Part shown: piece by piece, positions 41,901 to 50,271 of the stretch | How positions within the stretch are numbered: position 1 is the stretch's first letter | How the letters are laid out: each line of letters starts with the position of its first letter | Assembly: GCA_036277115.1 (NCBI GenBank) | Contig: DASUNM010000015.1 | Location: forward strand, 172,451 to 236,450 | Origin: Pyrinomonadaceae bacterium | GTDB lineage: Bacteria; Acidobacteriota; Blastocatellia; Pyrinomonadales; Pyrinomonadaceae | DNA length: 64,000 nt | Direction: 5' to 3' | Notes under the pieces: model-generated | Databases searched by the model: none | What the model was told of the DNA's origin: nothing | The model's input: the letters and a program-made list of their open reading frames with translations, nothing else | Program-made: the position numbers and the translations under genes

Positions 41901-44329
41901 GTCAGGGTGAACAGATTACCGAGCGTCTCACCAAAGCTATACTTACTCCAACTTCCGTCCGGCCGTGTCACTTTACGCACGCGATTCATCGAATCGTTCT
42001 GGCCCTGATCATTCTGATAGCTCAACGTTGTAACTTGACCGTTGGCGTCAGTGGTAGTCAGCGTGAGCCCCGTCGTGTAGTCATACGTGCTGCTCGAGGT
42101 AAACGCTGTAGTCGATCCGTGGACCCCGGTTGGATCAGGAACTGCCGTGATCGATTGCGTGGCGTAAGCGTGTTTATAGGTAGAAGAGTATTCAGTGGCA
42201 GTCTGAATACCGCGCTCGTTCCAGGTGTTTCTAACGTTCCCGCATTGGTCGAATTGGGCGTGCGTTTCAAGATAAAGGCCCGCGCCGATATCTGAGTAAC
42301 TCCGTGTCGTGGTCACGTTCCCGCGCGCGTTGGTGTTCGGATCGGCGTATTCGGGTGCCGTCAGATCGTTGTAGTTAATCAGCGGATACGCCGCCTCATC
42401 ATAGAACGATTCGCTCTTTGAAATAACCTGGCCAGCCGTATTTTTCAGGAGCACGGAAGTGGGCAAACCAAGGATGTGCCGGCTTTGATAAGCTGCATCA
42501 TCAAGGTACGTCGTGACTAAGCTGCTGGCGGGCGGGTACGAGTAGCCGGTGGAGATTGTTGTGACGTTGTCAGCCTGGGCCGACGCTTGGGGAACCGACG
42601 CGAAGTGGGTCTCAGCGATGTCGGTTTGATCAAGCCCTGTCGTAAATATGTAAGCGGGGTTCGAGTTGTAGCCGTAGGTAATCAACTTCGCGAGGGCGTC
42701 ACCACCAGTGTCGAGAATGAGACTGACACTTTTCTTGGGACGCACATTGCGAAACGCGTGCACCCACTGCTCGCCCTGCAGACCTATCCGGGGTGGGATA
42801 GGATTGTCATCCCAGGCGAAATCCGTCAGCGACCGTCGCAGCACAACTCCGCCTTGGCCGGGCGGCTTGTCATACACTCGTTCCTCGAAAGGCACTCCCT
42901 GCCGCGCGTCTTCCCACCCGAAGGGCCAGAAATGAGGATTGCCCTGACCCGGCTGGAGGGGAGCCATGAAGTTGTGCTTGCGCACTTCGCTGTAGCTGTT
43001 GTCAGGCGCGGTCGTCCCGGTGATCTGAAATGTGCCGATTTGAGGGTCACTCCCGCCCGAGATGGAATAGGTCCATGTTGCCAGATCACTTCCGTCGCCT
43101 TTGGCACTAAGCTGTCTCTGCGTTACGACGCGGTTCATTTGGGCGTACGGGGGCTTGACGTCACCGATCGGCGGCGCATCGTCGAATGAATATTGCTCGT
43201 ACGCTCCGGTAGGATAAGTGATCTTGTCGATCTCACCGTAGATGTTGTAACCAAATTTGTATTTCAGCCCGTTAGGCAGCACGACTTCCGTGAGCACCAC
43301 CGGATCGAATAGTTCACCGCCAACCTGGGCGCGGCCAACCACCCAGGTGGTCGGCGATTCCGAGTCGGCTTCCTGGCTGACAAAAAGGCTCCCTGACCAG
43401 CCCTGTGGCACGACCGTCGGGTAGTTGTTTCCGTAGTAAGGGGTCGGCGGCTGCGCTGGATTCGGCAAATAGTGACTGCCTACTGGTTTCGGGCCCGCTC
43501 CAGATGTGATCACTCCCGGGTCTGAGAGTTTCTTCCAGACTAACTGGTACGGCGAAGTAAGCCCCGGCGCGTAGTATTCCTGCGTGCCGATGGTCGGACT
43601 TGCCGGCAGCGGGACGTTAATCTCTCTGCCCAGCGTGTCCTTCCATTGCCGCGTTGACGCGGTGTAATTCAGGGTATTCCCGTTCCGATCGATGAATTGC
43701 GCGGTGGAACCGTTAAGCACATAACGGCTACCATCCGGCATGTAGACGGTGCCCGTCGTCTGCGATGTGGCGTCATAACGCAATCGGGAGCCGTCAACCG
43801 CATAGAACGTGCCGGTTACCCTCATTGTGCCTTCATACGGCGTATCGCTCTCGCGCAACTCATGCTTCGAGCCGTCGGGCATGGTGATGTAGACACGCGC
43901 CACTCGGAAACGCCGGAATCCTGAGCTACATATGAAGCAAAACTGCTTACCCGTGTAGTAGTACTGGTCCGTTTCCTTTGGCCATTCGATAATTGGCAAG
44001 TCAAGACTTGTCTTCCAGCCCGCGGTCGTATGTTCAGCATAGATCGCCTCTGTGATCGTCGTGTAGTACGAGACGTCGTTGACCGTGGCAAGATTTCCGA
44101 GTCTCCAAACCTTTGACGAGTAATAGAGGTTTACCGGCAAGCTTGCGCCGCGCCCTGGATATCCAATGATCGGAATTTGAATGGTACTGTCGAGGCCCGA
44201 TCCAACGTTGCCCTGCGTGAACTGGATGTTTTGCCCGGCCGTCTCGCCAATCGTACAAACTAGCGCGCAAGTGAATACCAGGCCGCTTATCAACATTCGG
44301 CGCAGTGAGATTGAGTATCGTTTCTTCAT
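38942..44329 (-). CDS. Secreted RHS-repeat protein with C-terminal HExxH zincin tip
   Basis: The start ATG at 44329 follows GAGGAG and opens a Sec signal ('MKKRYSISLRRMLISGLVFTC'); the open frame to 44407 overlaps the upstream gene. 1,795 residues. The central ~1,400 residues carry many YD/RHS repeats ('YDALGRLTHERQ', 'YDGMGR'-type units), ending in the RHS core: 'APFGEDLP', 'RYSYVENDPVNKIDPLGL'. After 'DPLGL' comes a variable tip of 274 residues: an acidic/Pro-Ala linker, then a domain with 'LFAHEGQHHLNKG' (HExxH, nt 39134-39151) and a Glu 15 residues after the second His, a gluzincin-like set. RHS shells encapsulate C-terminal toxins in known systems. There is no VgrG/PAAR nearby, so delivery would be Sec-dependent. 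Confidence 0.88.
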   Translation of the reverse strand: MKKRYSISLRRMLISGLVFTCALVCTIGETAGQNIQFTQGNVGSGLDSTIQIPIIGYPGRGASLPVNLYYSSKVWRLGNLATVNDVSYYTTITEAIYAEHTTAGWKTSLDLPIIEWPKETDQYYYTGKQFCFICSSGFRRFRVARVYITMPDGSKHELRESDTPYEGTMRVTGTFYAVDGSRLRYDATSQTTGTVYMPDGSRYVLNGSTAQFIDRNGNTLNYTASTRQWKDTLGREINVPLPASPTIGTQEYYAPGLTSPYQLVWKKLSDPGVITSGAGPKPVGSHYLPNPAQPPTPYYGNNYPTVVPQGWSGSLFVSQEADSESPTTWVVGRAQVGGELFDPVVLTEVVLPNGLKYKFGYNIYGEIDKITYPTGAYEQYSFDDAPPIGDVKPPYAQMNRVVTQRQLSAKGDGSDLATWTYSISGGSDPQIGTFQITGTTAPDNSYSEVRKHNFMAPLQPGQGNPHFWPFGWEDARQGVPFEERVYDKPPGQGGVVLRRSLTDFAWDDNPIPPRIGLQGEQWVHAFRNVRPKKSVSLILDTGGDALAKLITYGYNSNPAYIFTTGLDQTDIAETHFASVPQASAQADNVTTISTGYSYPPASSLVTTYLDDAAYQSRHILGLPTSVLLKNTAGQVISKSESFYDEAAYPLINYNDLTAPEYADPNTNARGNVTTTRSYSDIGAGLYLETHAQFDQCGNVRNTWNERGIQTATEYSSTYKHAYATQSITAVPDPTGVHGSTTAFTSSSTYDYTTGLTLTTTDANGQVTTLSYQNDQGQNDSMNRVRKVTRPDGSWSKYSFGETLGNLFTLTETQQDATRVLKAYEFVDPMGRISRSFGGEGGANYIATDTIFDQMGRVWKVSNPYRTTTLNGVADLSHTTDWTVSHYDAMSRVDYVTLPDASQVLNNYQGIYTTVTDQAGRQRRTKTDALGRIVRVDEPNQGGSLGSIEAPTQPTYYDYDTQGALIHITQGTGSGTVQHRYFKYDALGRLTHERQVEQAGTHTASDPLTGNSAWSRKLVYDETIGGVTYAGLLTSGYDARNIHTEFRYDNLNRIYQVSYSDSTPTVSNFYDQPATGYFNKGRLTQASTAAVGSIPATAQNYRFDVIGRVSYSQQTVGDQTYVMDQYTYNLKGALTSQKYPSGRVVSYAFDDGARLSQVSSGAMIYANAFDYTTTQGLLKQVTLGNGAVESFTYNSRLQIQSMDLARNGTQLQHYDYKYGVYNPATNIVDETKNTGQIARIEGFIATQKQWQQNFAYDSLGRLSSARELRGDNGQQVWLANYEYDVFGNRYQKQAQNNGNPFTQIWTEDADINKNTNRYASGLTYDDAGNVTIDSKFRNLSFQYDANNRQKQSTNGTTTVVNVYDAGGQRVATQAGGMLTNVLVYDAIGKLVAEYGPVVTGGTQFVTSDHQNSPRAITNATGTVISRHDYAPFGEDLPAGVGMRSTGGGYSQPDSVRQKYAGMENDEATGMSHTLWRQYDNLSARWTAPDPYGDSMSIASPQSFNRYSYVENDPVNKIDPLGLMTMMDATMSWQTVTDIWANENNFGGPETGRTIIENGMNGFADRDEEEEGGEEEQSDSTGSTSATTSGTTSEETPLPPPPENPTDQSGSSQAPAQAPAQAPGTAPAKPLTSVTVLGKTVKITYAKGISAANKLKVSNKIAAAAALINANASTLTPAEKKAIGRISVFSVVGSKTYLGATGSNGMTLSVKYILDPGSSAAWIASLFAHEGQHHLNKGKFSGKNLWKDELSARTIQLGVGNKVGFQPYETTYLQGEMALTPANKAKMQKHMEQGLKY

Positions 44330-44342
44330 CGACTTCACTCCT

Positions 44343-45185
44343 CTAACGGACACATTGCCGCAGTTCATCGATATGGTTTTTTTGAATAAGGAATCCCACG
44401 CCCACATTCGTGTAGGAACATGCCGATAGGCTCAGTGCGCCGCGTGCCTGGTCCAGGTTTGTCCGCAGGGTCTGAATATGATCAGCTTGAACGGTGGTAA
44501 CGCCAGCGGTGATAGCAGCTCCCCAATTCGCCGCGCCAAGATTGGCGGTCGCGCGGACCGCGTCTACCGCTTGCCGTAGCTCATTGATGTGCGCTGCCTT
44601 TACAAGTGTGCTGCCGGTGACGATCGTGTCGTCAGTAAAAGTGATCGCCGTTGCCACATCGAGATTGCTGTACGGCGAGAGGTTGCCACCGCCGTCCACA
44701 GCCCTGACCCGGTAAAGGTAAGCCGTGACGCTGGTCACCGTGTTGTCGGTAAAGGTTGTGGTCGCCACGTTGGAATTGACGACGGTGTAATTGCCGCCCA
44801 GGTTTGTCGTGCGCTCGACCTGATAGTGATCGGCGCCCGGGGTCGCAGTCCAACTAATGCTTACCCTGGCCGGGTTCTCGTTCGACAAGGTCAGGGCCGC
44901 AACGTTCGTCGGCGCGAGCAGAGTCACCGGCGCTTCCGTGGCCACTAACTTTCCTCCCGCGTAGATGTACTCTTTGGAAGGGTTGTTAGCGGGTGGAATT
45001 GGCGGTGGCGGCGTCCAAAACAGCGCCCGAATATGCTTCGCGCCGCGAGTGTCTCTCCACGGACCGGCGACCGTGCCCAGCGAAAGTAAAATAGCCAGCC
45101 CAAGCGCGCCGACAATGACATGTTTCTTGCGCCGCGCGCGTGTGGACTTTGACTTCCCTCGTCGCGAGACTTTGTTTTTCGACAT
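44343..45185 (-). CDS. Exported FN3 protein with three HINELR-type repeats
   Basis: A 280-residue protein. The Lys/Arg-rich start is followed by a membrane/signal segment (~22-42, 'HVIVGALGLAILLSLGTVAG'), a Pro-rich linker ('FWTPPPPIPPANNPSKEY'), one FN3 domain (~88-182, 'APTNVAALTLSNENPARVSISW') and three short helical repeats: 'VKAAHINELRQAVDAVR', 'VQADHIQTLRTNLDQAR' and 'IQKNHIDELRQCVR'. The consensus is [IV]-x-x-x-HI-x-x-LR-x-x-[LV]. Such repeats recur at the C-termini of exported proteins in this bacterial group as far as I recall, and may be a sorting or dockerin-like attachment tag. The gene ends 13 nt before the RHS start and 50 nt after the fibre-like gene. Surface location likely. 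Confidence 0.75.
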   Translation of the reverse strand: MSKNKVSRRGKSKSTRARRKKHVIVGALGLAILLSLGTVAGPWRDTRGAKHIRALFWTPPPPIPPANNPSKEYIYAGGKLVATEAPVTLLAPTNVAALTLSNENPARVSISWTATPGADHYQVERTTNLGGNYTVVNSNVATTTFTDNTVTSVTAYLYRVRAVDGGGNLSPYSNLDVATAITFTDDTIVTGSTLVKAAHINELRQAVDAVRATANLGAANWGAAITAGVTTVQADHIQTLRTNLDQARGALSLSACSYTNVGVGFLIQKNHIDELRQCVR

Positions 45186-45235
45186 AAAAACCTCTTCTCA
45201 ATCGAGCCTGCGATTAGCGCAGGCTGAAAGCTCTC

Positions 45236-45652
45236 TTACTGCAAACTCAACAGCACCAGAATCTCACCCGAACCCTTAGCGAGCGGCTCGAGCGCTTTGC
45301 CGATGATCGTCCCCGGCATGTGCATTTTCCGGCCGGCAAACTCAACGGCTTCGGATTTCATAGCGACACCGGCCACCTCACTCGTAACAAGCAGATCGCC
45401 GATTTGAATCGGTCCGCGTGACGCATCTACTTTCACGCGCACGCGACCGGTGGTGGCGACCAGCACTTTGCCTTCACCGCCTTCACCGAGAGTGATGCCG
45501 GGCTGTGCGGAAATCACTCCTGCGACGCGAGTGTCATAGGCAGTGCTTGATGAAATGACTTGATTGGATTTGGCTGTGTCGAGGACTACGACAGTGCCGG
45601 CGGCAAGTTGTTCGGACGATGGCACCCATTCGGCGAGGTCCTGGTACTTGGC
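45236..45652 (-). repeat. Shared C-terminal tip domain, copy A
   Basis: 138-residue tip domain; by eye about 7 residues differ from copy B. Highly similar copies lie at 47232-47648 and 48481-48897. Confidence 0.88.
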
Positions 45653-47173
45653 CTTGATGTTGCCGGCTTCAATTGTGCCCGCGGCGTTAATATTCCCCGT
45701 GCCTGATAATTTTAGATTGCCATTGATCTCCAGCTTTTCAGCCGGCGACGTTGTTCCCATGCCGACATAGCCATTGCCACGGACTATTGCCTGAACTCCG
45801 CCGCTGTTCTCAAAAACGGCAACGGCATCACTGGACGATGCAGTCGCCGCTTTGGCACGGAAACCATTTACCCCGCCATTCACATCAAGTGAGTAGACTG
45901 GATTACTCATGCCGATCCCGACGTTGCCGGATGAATTGATATTCATTGACTGGGTGTGAGATCCGGCCGCGTCATGCCGGTAAAAGTTGACGTCTTGACC
46001 GCTGATTTGTATGAGAGCGCCGGGCGCAGTGGCTGCCCACGCAGTGCCGGTGAACCACTCGTTGTTAGACAGGTGGACGTAGTCACCTCCCGAGCTGAAG
46101 TAAGCGTTTCCAAGTTTGAGGGCCGAATTGGGAGCTAACTCGAGTTTCGTTGACGGGTTCGTCGTGCCAATACCGACATTGCCGCTGTTGTAGTAAATGG
46201 AATCCGTTCCGAGCCATGGCGAGTTTCCTCCACTGGAGATCGGCGTTCCGTTGATACGAAGACCGGTCGCGTTAATCTCGCCGTTAACGTCCAGTTTGTA
46301 TGCGGGATCGATCTTATCGATGCCAACCTTGCCTGTGGGCGTGATCCTGATTCGTTCGGCCAACGTGCCGGAGCTACTGGTGTAAAACTGCAACGTGCCG
46401 GAATTGCTCGCACCGTCAACCCAGCTTACGATGGCTGCCGTTCGCTTGTCGTTGTTGTCTGCAATACTGCGATTTGCGAAGGCGATCTGACCGATGATTC
46501 CTTCACCATTGGTGGTTGAGGTTGTATTGTTGCTTAAAACAAAAGTCGGAAACGGCGTAATGGCGGAATGCGAGGTGCCATAGCCGATTTCGAGAAACGG
46601 GTTCAGTTGGGAATCGTACGTTGAATAGAGCAGAGTGCGACTCGTGATGTCGCCGAAGAGGCCGTTTCCAATAACGTTTAGTTTCTGACTCGGACTCGTA
46701 GTGCCAATGCCCACGTTGCCACTTCGGTTCATTGAGAAGCGAGTGCCCTGACCGGCCCAACCGTCGCCCTTTTGCACGATGTGGAAGAGCCCAGATGCGT
46801 CAGTAGTCAATGACCACCGCAGGTTTGTGTCCGCGTTCGTATAGAACCTAAATGCGTCAGAGTCGGCTGCGACAGTAAACGGCTTCGTTCCGGTTATGTC
46901 CGGGCCCGTAGGGGAAATTATTAAATGACCGCTACCGAGGGTTTGAAAGTCGGCGTACACACTTGCATCGGTATGGGTAAGCCGCAACTGAGGGCCTCCA
47001 GAATCCTGGGCTTCAAGCTTGCGGTCTGGACTAGTGGTGCCCGCGCCCGCGTTTCCAGTCGTCGGAAACGTATTTGTCTGCGCAGCCGCACTAACTGATG
47101 CCAGAATCAGAAGCGTGGGTATCAGAATGAAACGAGTGAGGCAAATAGTTTTCCGCAGGGATTGAAGTGTCAT
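45236..47173 (-). CDS. Fibre-like exported protein, paralogue A
   Basis: A 645-residue protein with AGAGG before the ATG, Sec signal ('RFILIPTLLILASVSAAAQ'), and repeated 'GNVGIGTTSPSQKL' units of the kind seen in phage tail-fibre and beta-helix proteins. Each 'GNVGIGT' unit starts a beta-strand-rich block (eight or so copies). The last 138 residues (nt 45236-45652, from 'AKYQDLAEWVPSSEQLAAG' on) are almost identical to those of paralogues B and C. That tip ('GDLLVTS..AGVAMKS', 'PGTIIGKALEPLAKG') resembles tip domains of fibre proteins. There is no S74 chaperone motif. Surface adhesion or assembly with the RHS protein is inferred from operon position. Confidence 0.82.
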   Translation of the reverse strand: MTLQSLRKTICLTRFILIPTLLILASVSAAAQTNTFPTTGNAGAGTTSPDRKLEAQDSGGPQLRLTHTDASVYADFQTLGSGHLIISPTGPDITGTKPFTVAADSDAFRFYTNADTNLRWSLTTDASGLFHIVQKGDGWAGQGTRFSMNRSGNVGIGTTSPSQKLNVIGNGLFGDITSRTLLYSTYDSQLNPFLEIGYGTSHSAITPFPTFVLSNNTTSTTNGEGIIGQIAFANRSIADNNDKRTAAIVSWVDGASNSGTLQFYTSSSGTLAERIRITPTGKVGIDKIDPAYKLDVNGEINATGLRINGTPISSGGNSPWLGTDSIYYNSGNVGIGTTNPSTKLELAPNSALKLGNAYFSSGGDYVHLSNNEWFTGTAWAATAPGALIQISGQDVNFYRHDAAGSHTQSMNINSSGNVGIGMSNPVYSLDVNGGVNGFRAKAATASSSDAVAVFENSGGVQAIVRGNGYVGMGTTSPAEKLEINGNLKLSGTGNINAAGTIEAGNIKAKYQDLAEWVPSSEQLAAGTVVVLDTAKSNQVISSSTAYDTRVAGVISAQPGITLGEGGEGKVLVATTGRVRVKVDASRGPIQIGDLLVTSEVAGVAMKSEAVEFAGRKMHMPGTIIGKALEPLAKGSGEILVLLSLQ

Positions 47174-47231
47174 GATTAACCTCTTTCGAAATTGTCTGGA
47201 GTTACATCGAATTAGCCGTTGACCTGGGTGA

Positions 47232-47648
47232 TTACTGCAAACTCAACAACACCAAAATCTCACCTGAACCTTTTGCGAGTGGTTCAAGCGCTTTGCCGAT
47301 GATCGTCCCCGGCATGTGCATTTTCCGGCCGGCGAACTCAACGGCTTCGGATTTCATAGCCACTCCGGCGACGTCACTTGTGACTAAAAGATCGCCGATC
47401 TGGATCGCTCCGCGGGAAGCATCGACTTTCACGCGCACACGGCCGGTGGTGGCGACCAGCACTTTGCCTTCACCGCTTTCACCCAGGGTGATGCCGGGCT
47501 GTGCGGAGATCACTCCGGCGACGCGCGTGTCGTAGGCTGTGCCTGAGGCGATGACTTGATTAGATTTGTTTGTGTCGAGAACTACGACGGTGCCGGCTGA
47601 AAGTTGTTCAGACGATGGCACCCATTCGGCGAGGTCCTGATACTTGGC
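47232..47648 (-). repeat. Shared C-terminal tip domain, copy B
   Basis: 138-residue tip domain, near-identical to copy A in the protein and in most of the DNA. Confidence 0.88.
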
Positions 47649-48458
47649 ATTGATATTTCCACTGACGGTAAGATTGCCTCCAACTGCAAGATTGCCGGCC
47701 GCATCGAGATTCATGCGATCGGTTAGCGTGCCGATGTTGCCGGATGAAAAATAAAGTTTCGGATCGCCGTTCTTAATTCCAATTGCCCACCGGTCTGCAA
47801 CGGCATCTTCGGTAAAAGCAAGCCAGCCCTGTTTTCCTGCGTCCGGACGAATTTGATAGAAGAGCTGTGTACCTGTCGGATCGCCAAATAGCCCGGCGCC
47901 ATTGCCAGATCTCACCTGCAACTTGTATGCGGGGCTGGTCGTGCCAATGCCGACATGCCCGTTAGAAGTAATCCTCATACGCTCCGCGACGGCCGCGTTG
48001 CCACCGCCGCCCGCGTCTGGGGAAGTCCAGAAGCTGATCTTTCCGCCCGTCTCTGACGCGCCGCCATAAGAAACGAGGTTGAAGCCCCCCGCGTCCGCGC
48101 CCACAAACAATGTGGCGCGGGGCTGCGCGGGCCCGGAACCGACGTAATTGGCCCCAAAATGGCCGAAGTACGCGTATTTCGCGTTACTGGATGCCTCGCC
48201 GAAAAGGATTAGGCTCCGTGACAAGGTGCCGCCTCCGTTATTCAACACATAGATCGAATTATCCCCGTTCACGTCCTGCTGGACCTGCACTTTGGCCGCG
48301 GGGCTCGTCGTGCCAATCCCGACATTGCCGGCCGTATTTGTCTTGTAGACGTCGTTTCCGTTTGTCGTCCATTGCGCCGCGATGACTACCGGGGCCGCCA
48401 ATAACAACAGCGCGCTGGCAAGCGCCAACCAAAATCTTGTGACTCTTTCAATTCCCAT
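47232..48458 (-). CDS. Fibre-like exported protein, paralogue B
   Basis: A 408-residue protein, the shortest of the three; ATG preceded by GGGGAGG, Sec signal 'WLALASALLLLAAPVVIAAQ'. It has fewer 'GNVGIGT' repeats ('GNVGIGTTSPAAKVQVQ', 'GHVGIGTTSPAYKLQV') and then the shared tip domain (nt 47232-47648), closest to paralogue A. A stalk of about 240 residues with Gly/Asn/Ser-rich beta segments lies between. The stop is 58 nt before paralogue A. The genes are likely one transcription unit. The stalks of A, B and C differ much more than the tips, which suggests a conserved tip with a diversified stalk, or recombination at the 3' ends. Confidence 0.82.
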   Translation of the reverse strand: MGIERVTRFWLALASALLLLAAPVVIAAQWTTNGNDVYKTNTAGNVGIGTTSPAAKVQVQQDVNGDNSIYVLNNGGGTLSRSLILFGEASSNAKYAYFGHFGANYVGSGPAQPRATLFVGADAGGFNLVSYGGASETGGKISFWTSPDAGGGGNAAVAERMRITSNGHVGIGTTSPAYKLQVRSGNGAGLFGDPTGTQLFYQIRPDAGKQGWLAFTEDAVADRWAIGIKNGDPKLYFSSGNIGTLTDRMNLDAAGNLAVGGNLTVSGNINAKYQDLAEWVPSSEQLSAGTVVVLDTNKSNQVIASGTAYDTRVAGVISAQPGITLGESGEGKVLVATTGRVRVKVDASRGAIQIGDLLVTSDVAGVAMKSEAVEFAGRKMHMPGTIIGKALEPLAKGSGEILVLLSLQ

Positions 48459-48480
48459 GTGAACCTCCCCTTCGATTAGC

Positions 48481-48897
48481 TCATTGCAGACTTAACAACA
48501 CCAAAATCTCGCCCTTGCCTTTGGCCAATGGTTCGAGTGCTTTGCCGATGATCGTGCCCGGGCGATGAATCTGAACTCCGCCGAGATTGACCGCTTGTGA
48601 CTTCATCGCGACTCCGGCGGCGTCACTCGTCACGAGTAGATCGCCGATCTGGATCGCGCCGCGGGACGCATCGACTTTCACGCGCACGCGGCCGGAGGTG
48701 GCAACCAGCACTTTGCCTTCCCCACCTTCACCCAGAGTGATGCCCGGCTGGGCCGAAATCACTCCCGCGACGCGTGTGTCGTAGGCTGTGCCTGATGCGA
48801 TGACTTGATTGGATTTGTTTGTGTCGAGAACTACGACGGTGCCGGCTGCAAGTTGTTCAGACGATGGGACCCATTCGGCCAGATCCTGGTATTTCGC
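48481..48897 (-). repeat. Shared C-terminal tip domain, copy C
   Basis: Third copy of the tip domain. It matches B closely for the first ~100 residues and then differs over a short block ('SQAVNLGGVQIHR' against 'SEAVEFAGRKMHM'). Confidence 0.85.
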
Positions 48898-50271
48898 GTT
48901 GATGGTTCCGTTGACTGTGACGTTTCCGGGGAAGTAGGCAGTCGCACTGGTATTCGGATCAGCGTACTGCGTATAGAACAACCAATTCCCTCCGCCATCC
49001 GTGAATCCGATGCGATGCTGTGATGATTCATGTCTGTACCTTAGGTCGAGGGCCCCGCCGATGCCCCCAGCGTTCGATAACCTCTGAATGACATCGCCCG
49101 AAGTGACGTGAAGATTCAGCAGCGAGCTCGGAGTAGACGTGCCAATGCCGACGCTGCCGCCGTTGTAGTGGATGGAACTTGTGCCGGGCGTCCATTGTGA
49201 ACCTCCGCCCCCGCCTGTGGCGGCCGTAGTTTGAACAGTACCGTCAGGAAATCTGAACCCACCACTACTCGAGCGAATTTCACCGGCGACATCCAGCTTA
49301 TAGCCAGCTGCTGGCGTCGTGCCGATGCCAACGTTGCCCCCGTTCGTTACGGTAACGAACGCGGACCCTGAATTACGACGTATCATGTACTGATCACCGA
49401 GCAGCCCGACATCCCAATAATTGGTGGCCGCGACGCTGTCAGCCATGCGCGTGAAGGCGCCGGCACCGCCTGGTGAGTATGGAATATGCGGCGCGCTCAA
49501 CATGATGAGTCCTTGTACTCCTCCAGGACATCCCGTGGATCCGAGCAGCGGGTAGTATGCAACGCTGCCGCCCCATGCATTGCTGTTGTTAAGAAGTGCG
49601 GTGCCGCAGTGTGGGGCAGGGTTGCCGGAGCTAGTGAGGTTCAGTACGGCGGTGTTGTTGGCGCCCAAAGAGAGTGGCGCATTTTTAACGTTGATTACAT
49701 GGGCCCAGCTTGGACCATGATAGCCGGTCTGAGCGACGCCTGCTCCGTTTGATCCGAAAATAAGTCCCCACGTATCCTTAGTATCGGTAATATTTAGCTG
49801 GTTTGTGGGGGTCGTTGTGTTGCCACTATAGAATTGCGCTGTAAATCCATATGCTGATTGGTTCCATCCCCCGACCGCTAACGCTTGATTTGGGGCAGTG
49901 GTACCAATGCCGACATTGCCAGATCGAGTCAGCACGAACGGAAACGTGTAATTAACCGCGTCGTATATCACAAACGAATCAGTCGGAGCGCCGCTATTAC
50001 GCGACTGCAGGAACCACTTGTTCACCCCGCTCCGTTGAAACAGAATCGATGCATCGGTTGAACCCGTGCCTGAATTGACAGTAACGCCAACGTGCGAGGA
50101 ATTTTTGACCTCCAGATCGGCCGTGGGCGACGTCGTCCCCACGCCGGCGTTTCCACTGGCTGGAAAAGTATTTGTCTGCGCGGACGCAACCACCGACGCA
50201 GTCGTAAGCAGGATCAGCGTAAGAGTCAGCCGCCTGAGGCAGATGGTTTTCTGTTTGGACTGAAGTAGCAT
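48481..50271 (-). CDS. Fibre-like exported protein, paralogue C
   Basis: The start is set at the ATG at 50271 (AGAGG upstream, signal 'RRLTLTLILLTTASVVASAQ', near-identical to that of paralogue A); the open frame to 50340 adds 23 unlike residues. 596 residues: 'GNVGIGTTAPNQAL', 'GSVGIGTSTPSSLL' and related units, a long Ser/Gly/Asn-rich middle, and the shared tip (nt 48481-48897), which is more diverged near its end ('NLGGVQIHRPGTIIGKALEPLAKGKGE'). It is the first gene of the operon. 22 nt separate it from paralogue B. Exported, probably surface-exposed. Confidence 0.82.
   Translation of the reverse strand: MLLQSKQKTICLRRLTLTLILLTTASVVASAQTNTFPASGNAGVGTTSPTADLEVKNSSHVGVTVNSGTGSTDASILFQRSGVNKWFLQSRNSGAPTDSFVIYDAVNYTFPFVLTRSGNVGIGTTAPNQALAVGGWNQSAYGFTAQFYSGNTTTPTNQLNITDTKDTWGLIFGSNGAGVAQTGYHGPSWAHVINVKNAPLSLGANNTAVLNLTSSGNPAPHCGTALLNNSNAWGGSVAYYPLLGSTGCPGGVQGLIMLSAPHIPYSPGGAGAFTRMADSVAATNYWDVGLLGDQYMIRRNSGSAFVTVTNGGNVGIGTTPAAGYKLDVAGEIRSSSGGFRFPDGTVQTTAATGGGGGSQWTPGTSSIHYNGGSVGIGTSTPSSLLNLHVTSGDVIQRLSNAGGIGGALDLRYRHESSQHRIGFTDGGGNWLFYTQYADPNTSATAYFPGNVTVNGTINAKYQDLAEWVPSSEQLAAGTVVVLDTNKSNQVIASGTAYDTRVAGVISAQPGITLGEGGEGKVLVATSGRVRVKVDASRGAIQIGDLLVTSDAAGVAMKSQAVNLGGVQIHRPGTIIGKALEPLAKGKGEILVLLSLQ

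Noticed and set aside
38311..50271. Prophage tail or contractile injection system because of fibre-like and RHS genes
   Set aside because: No sheath, tube, baseplate, spike or terminase genes are present, and each protein has its own Sec signal.
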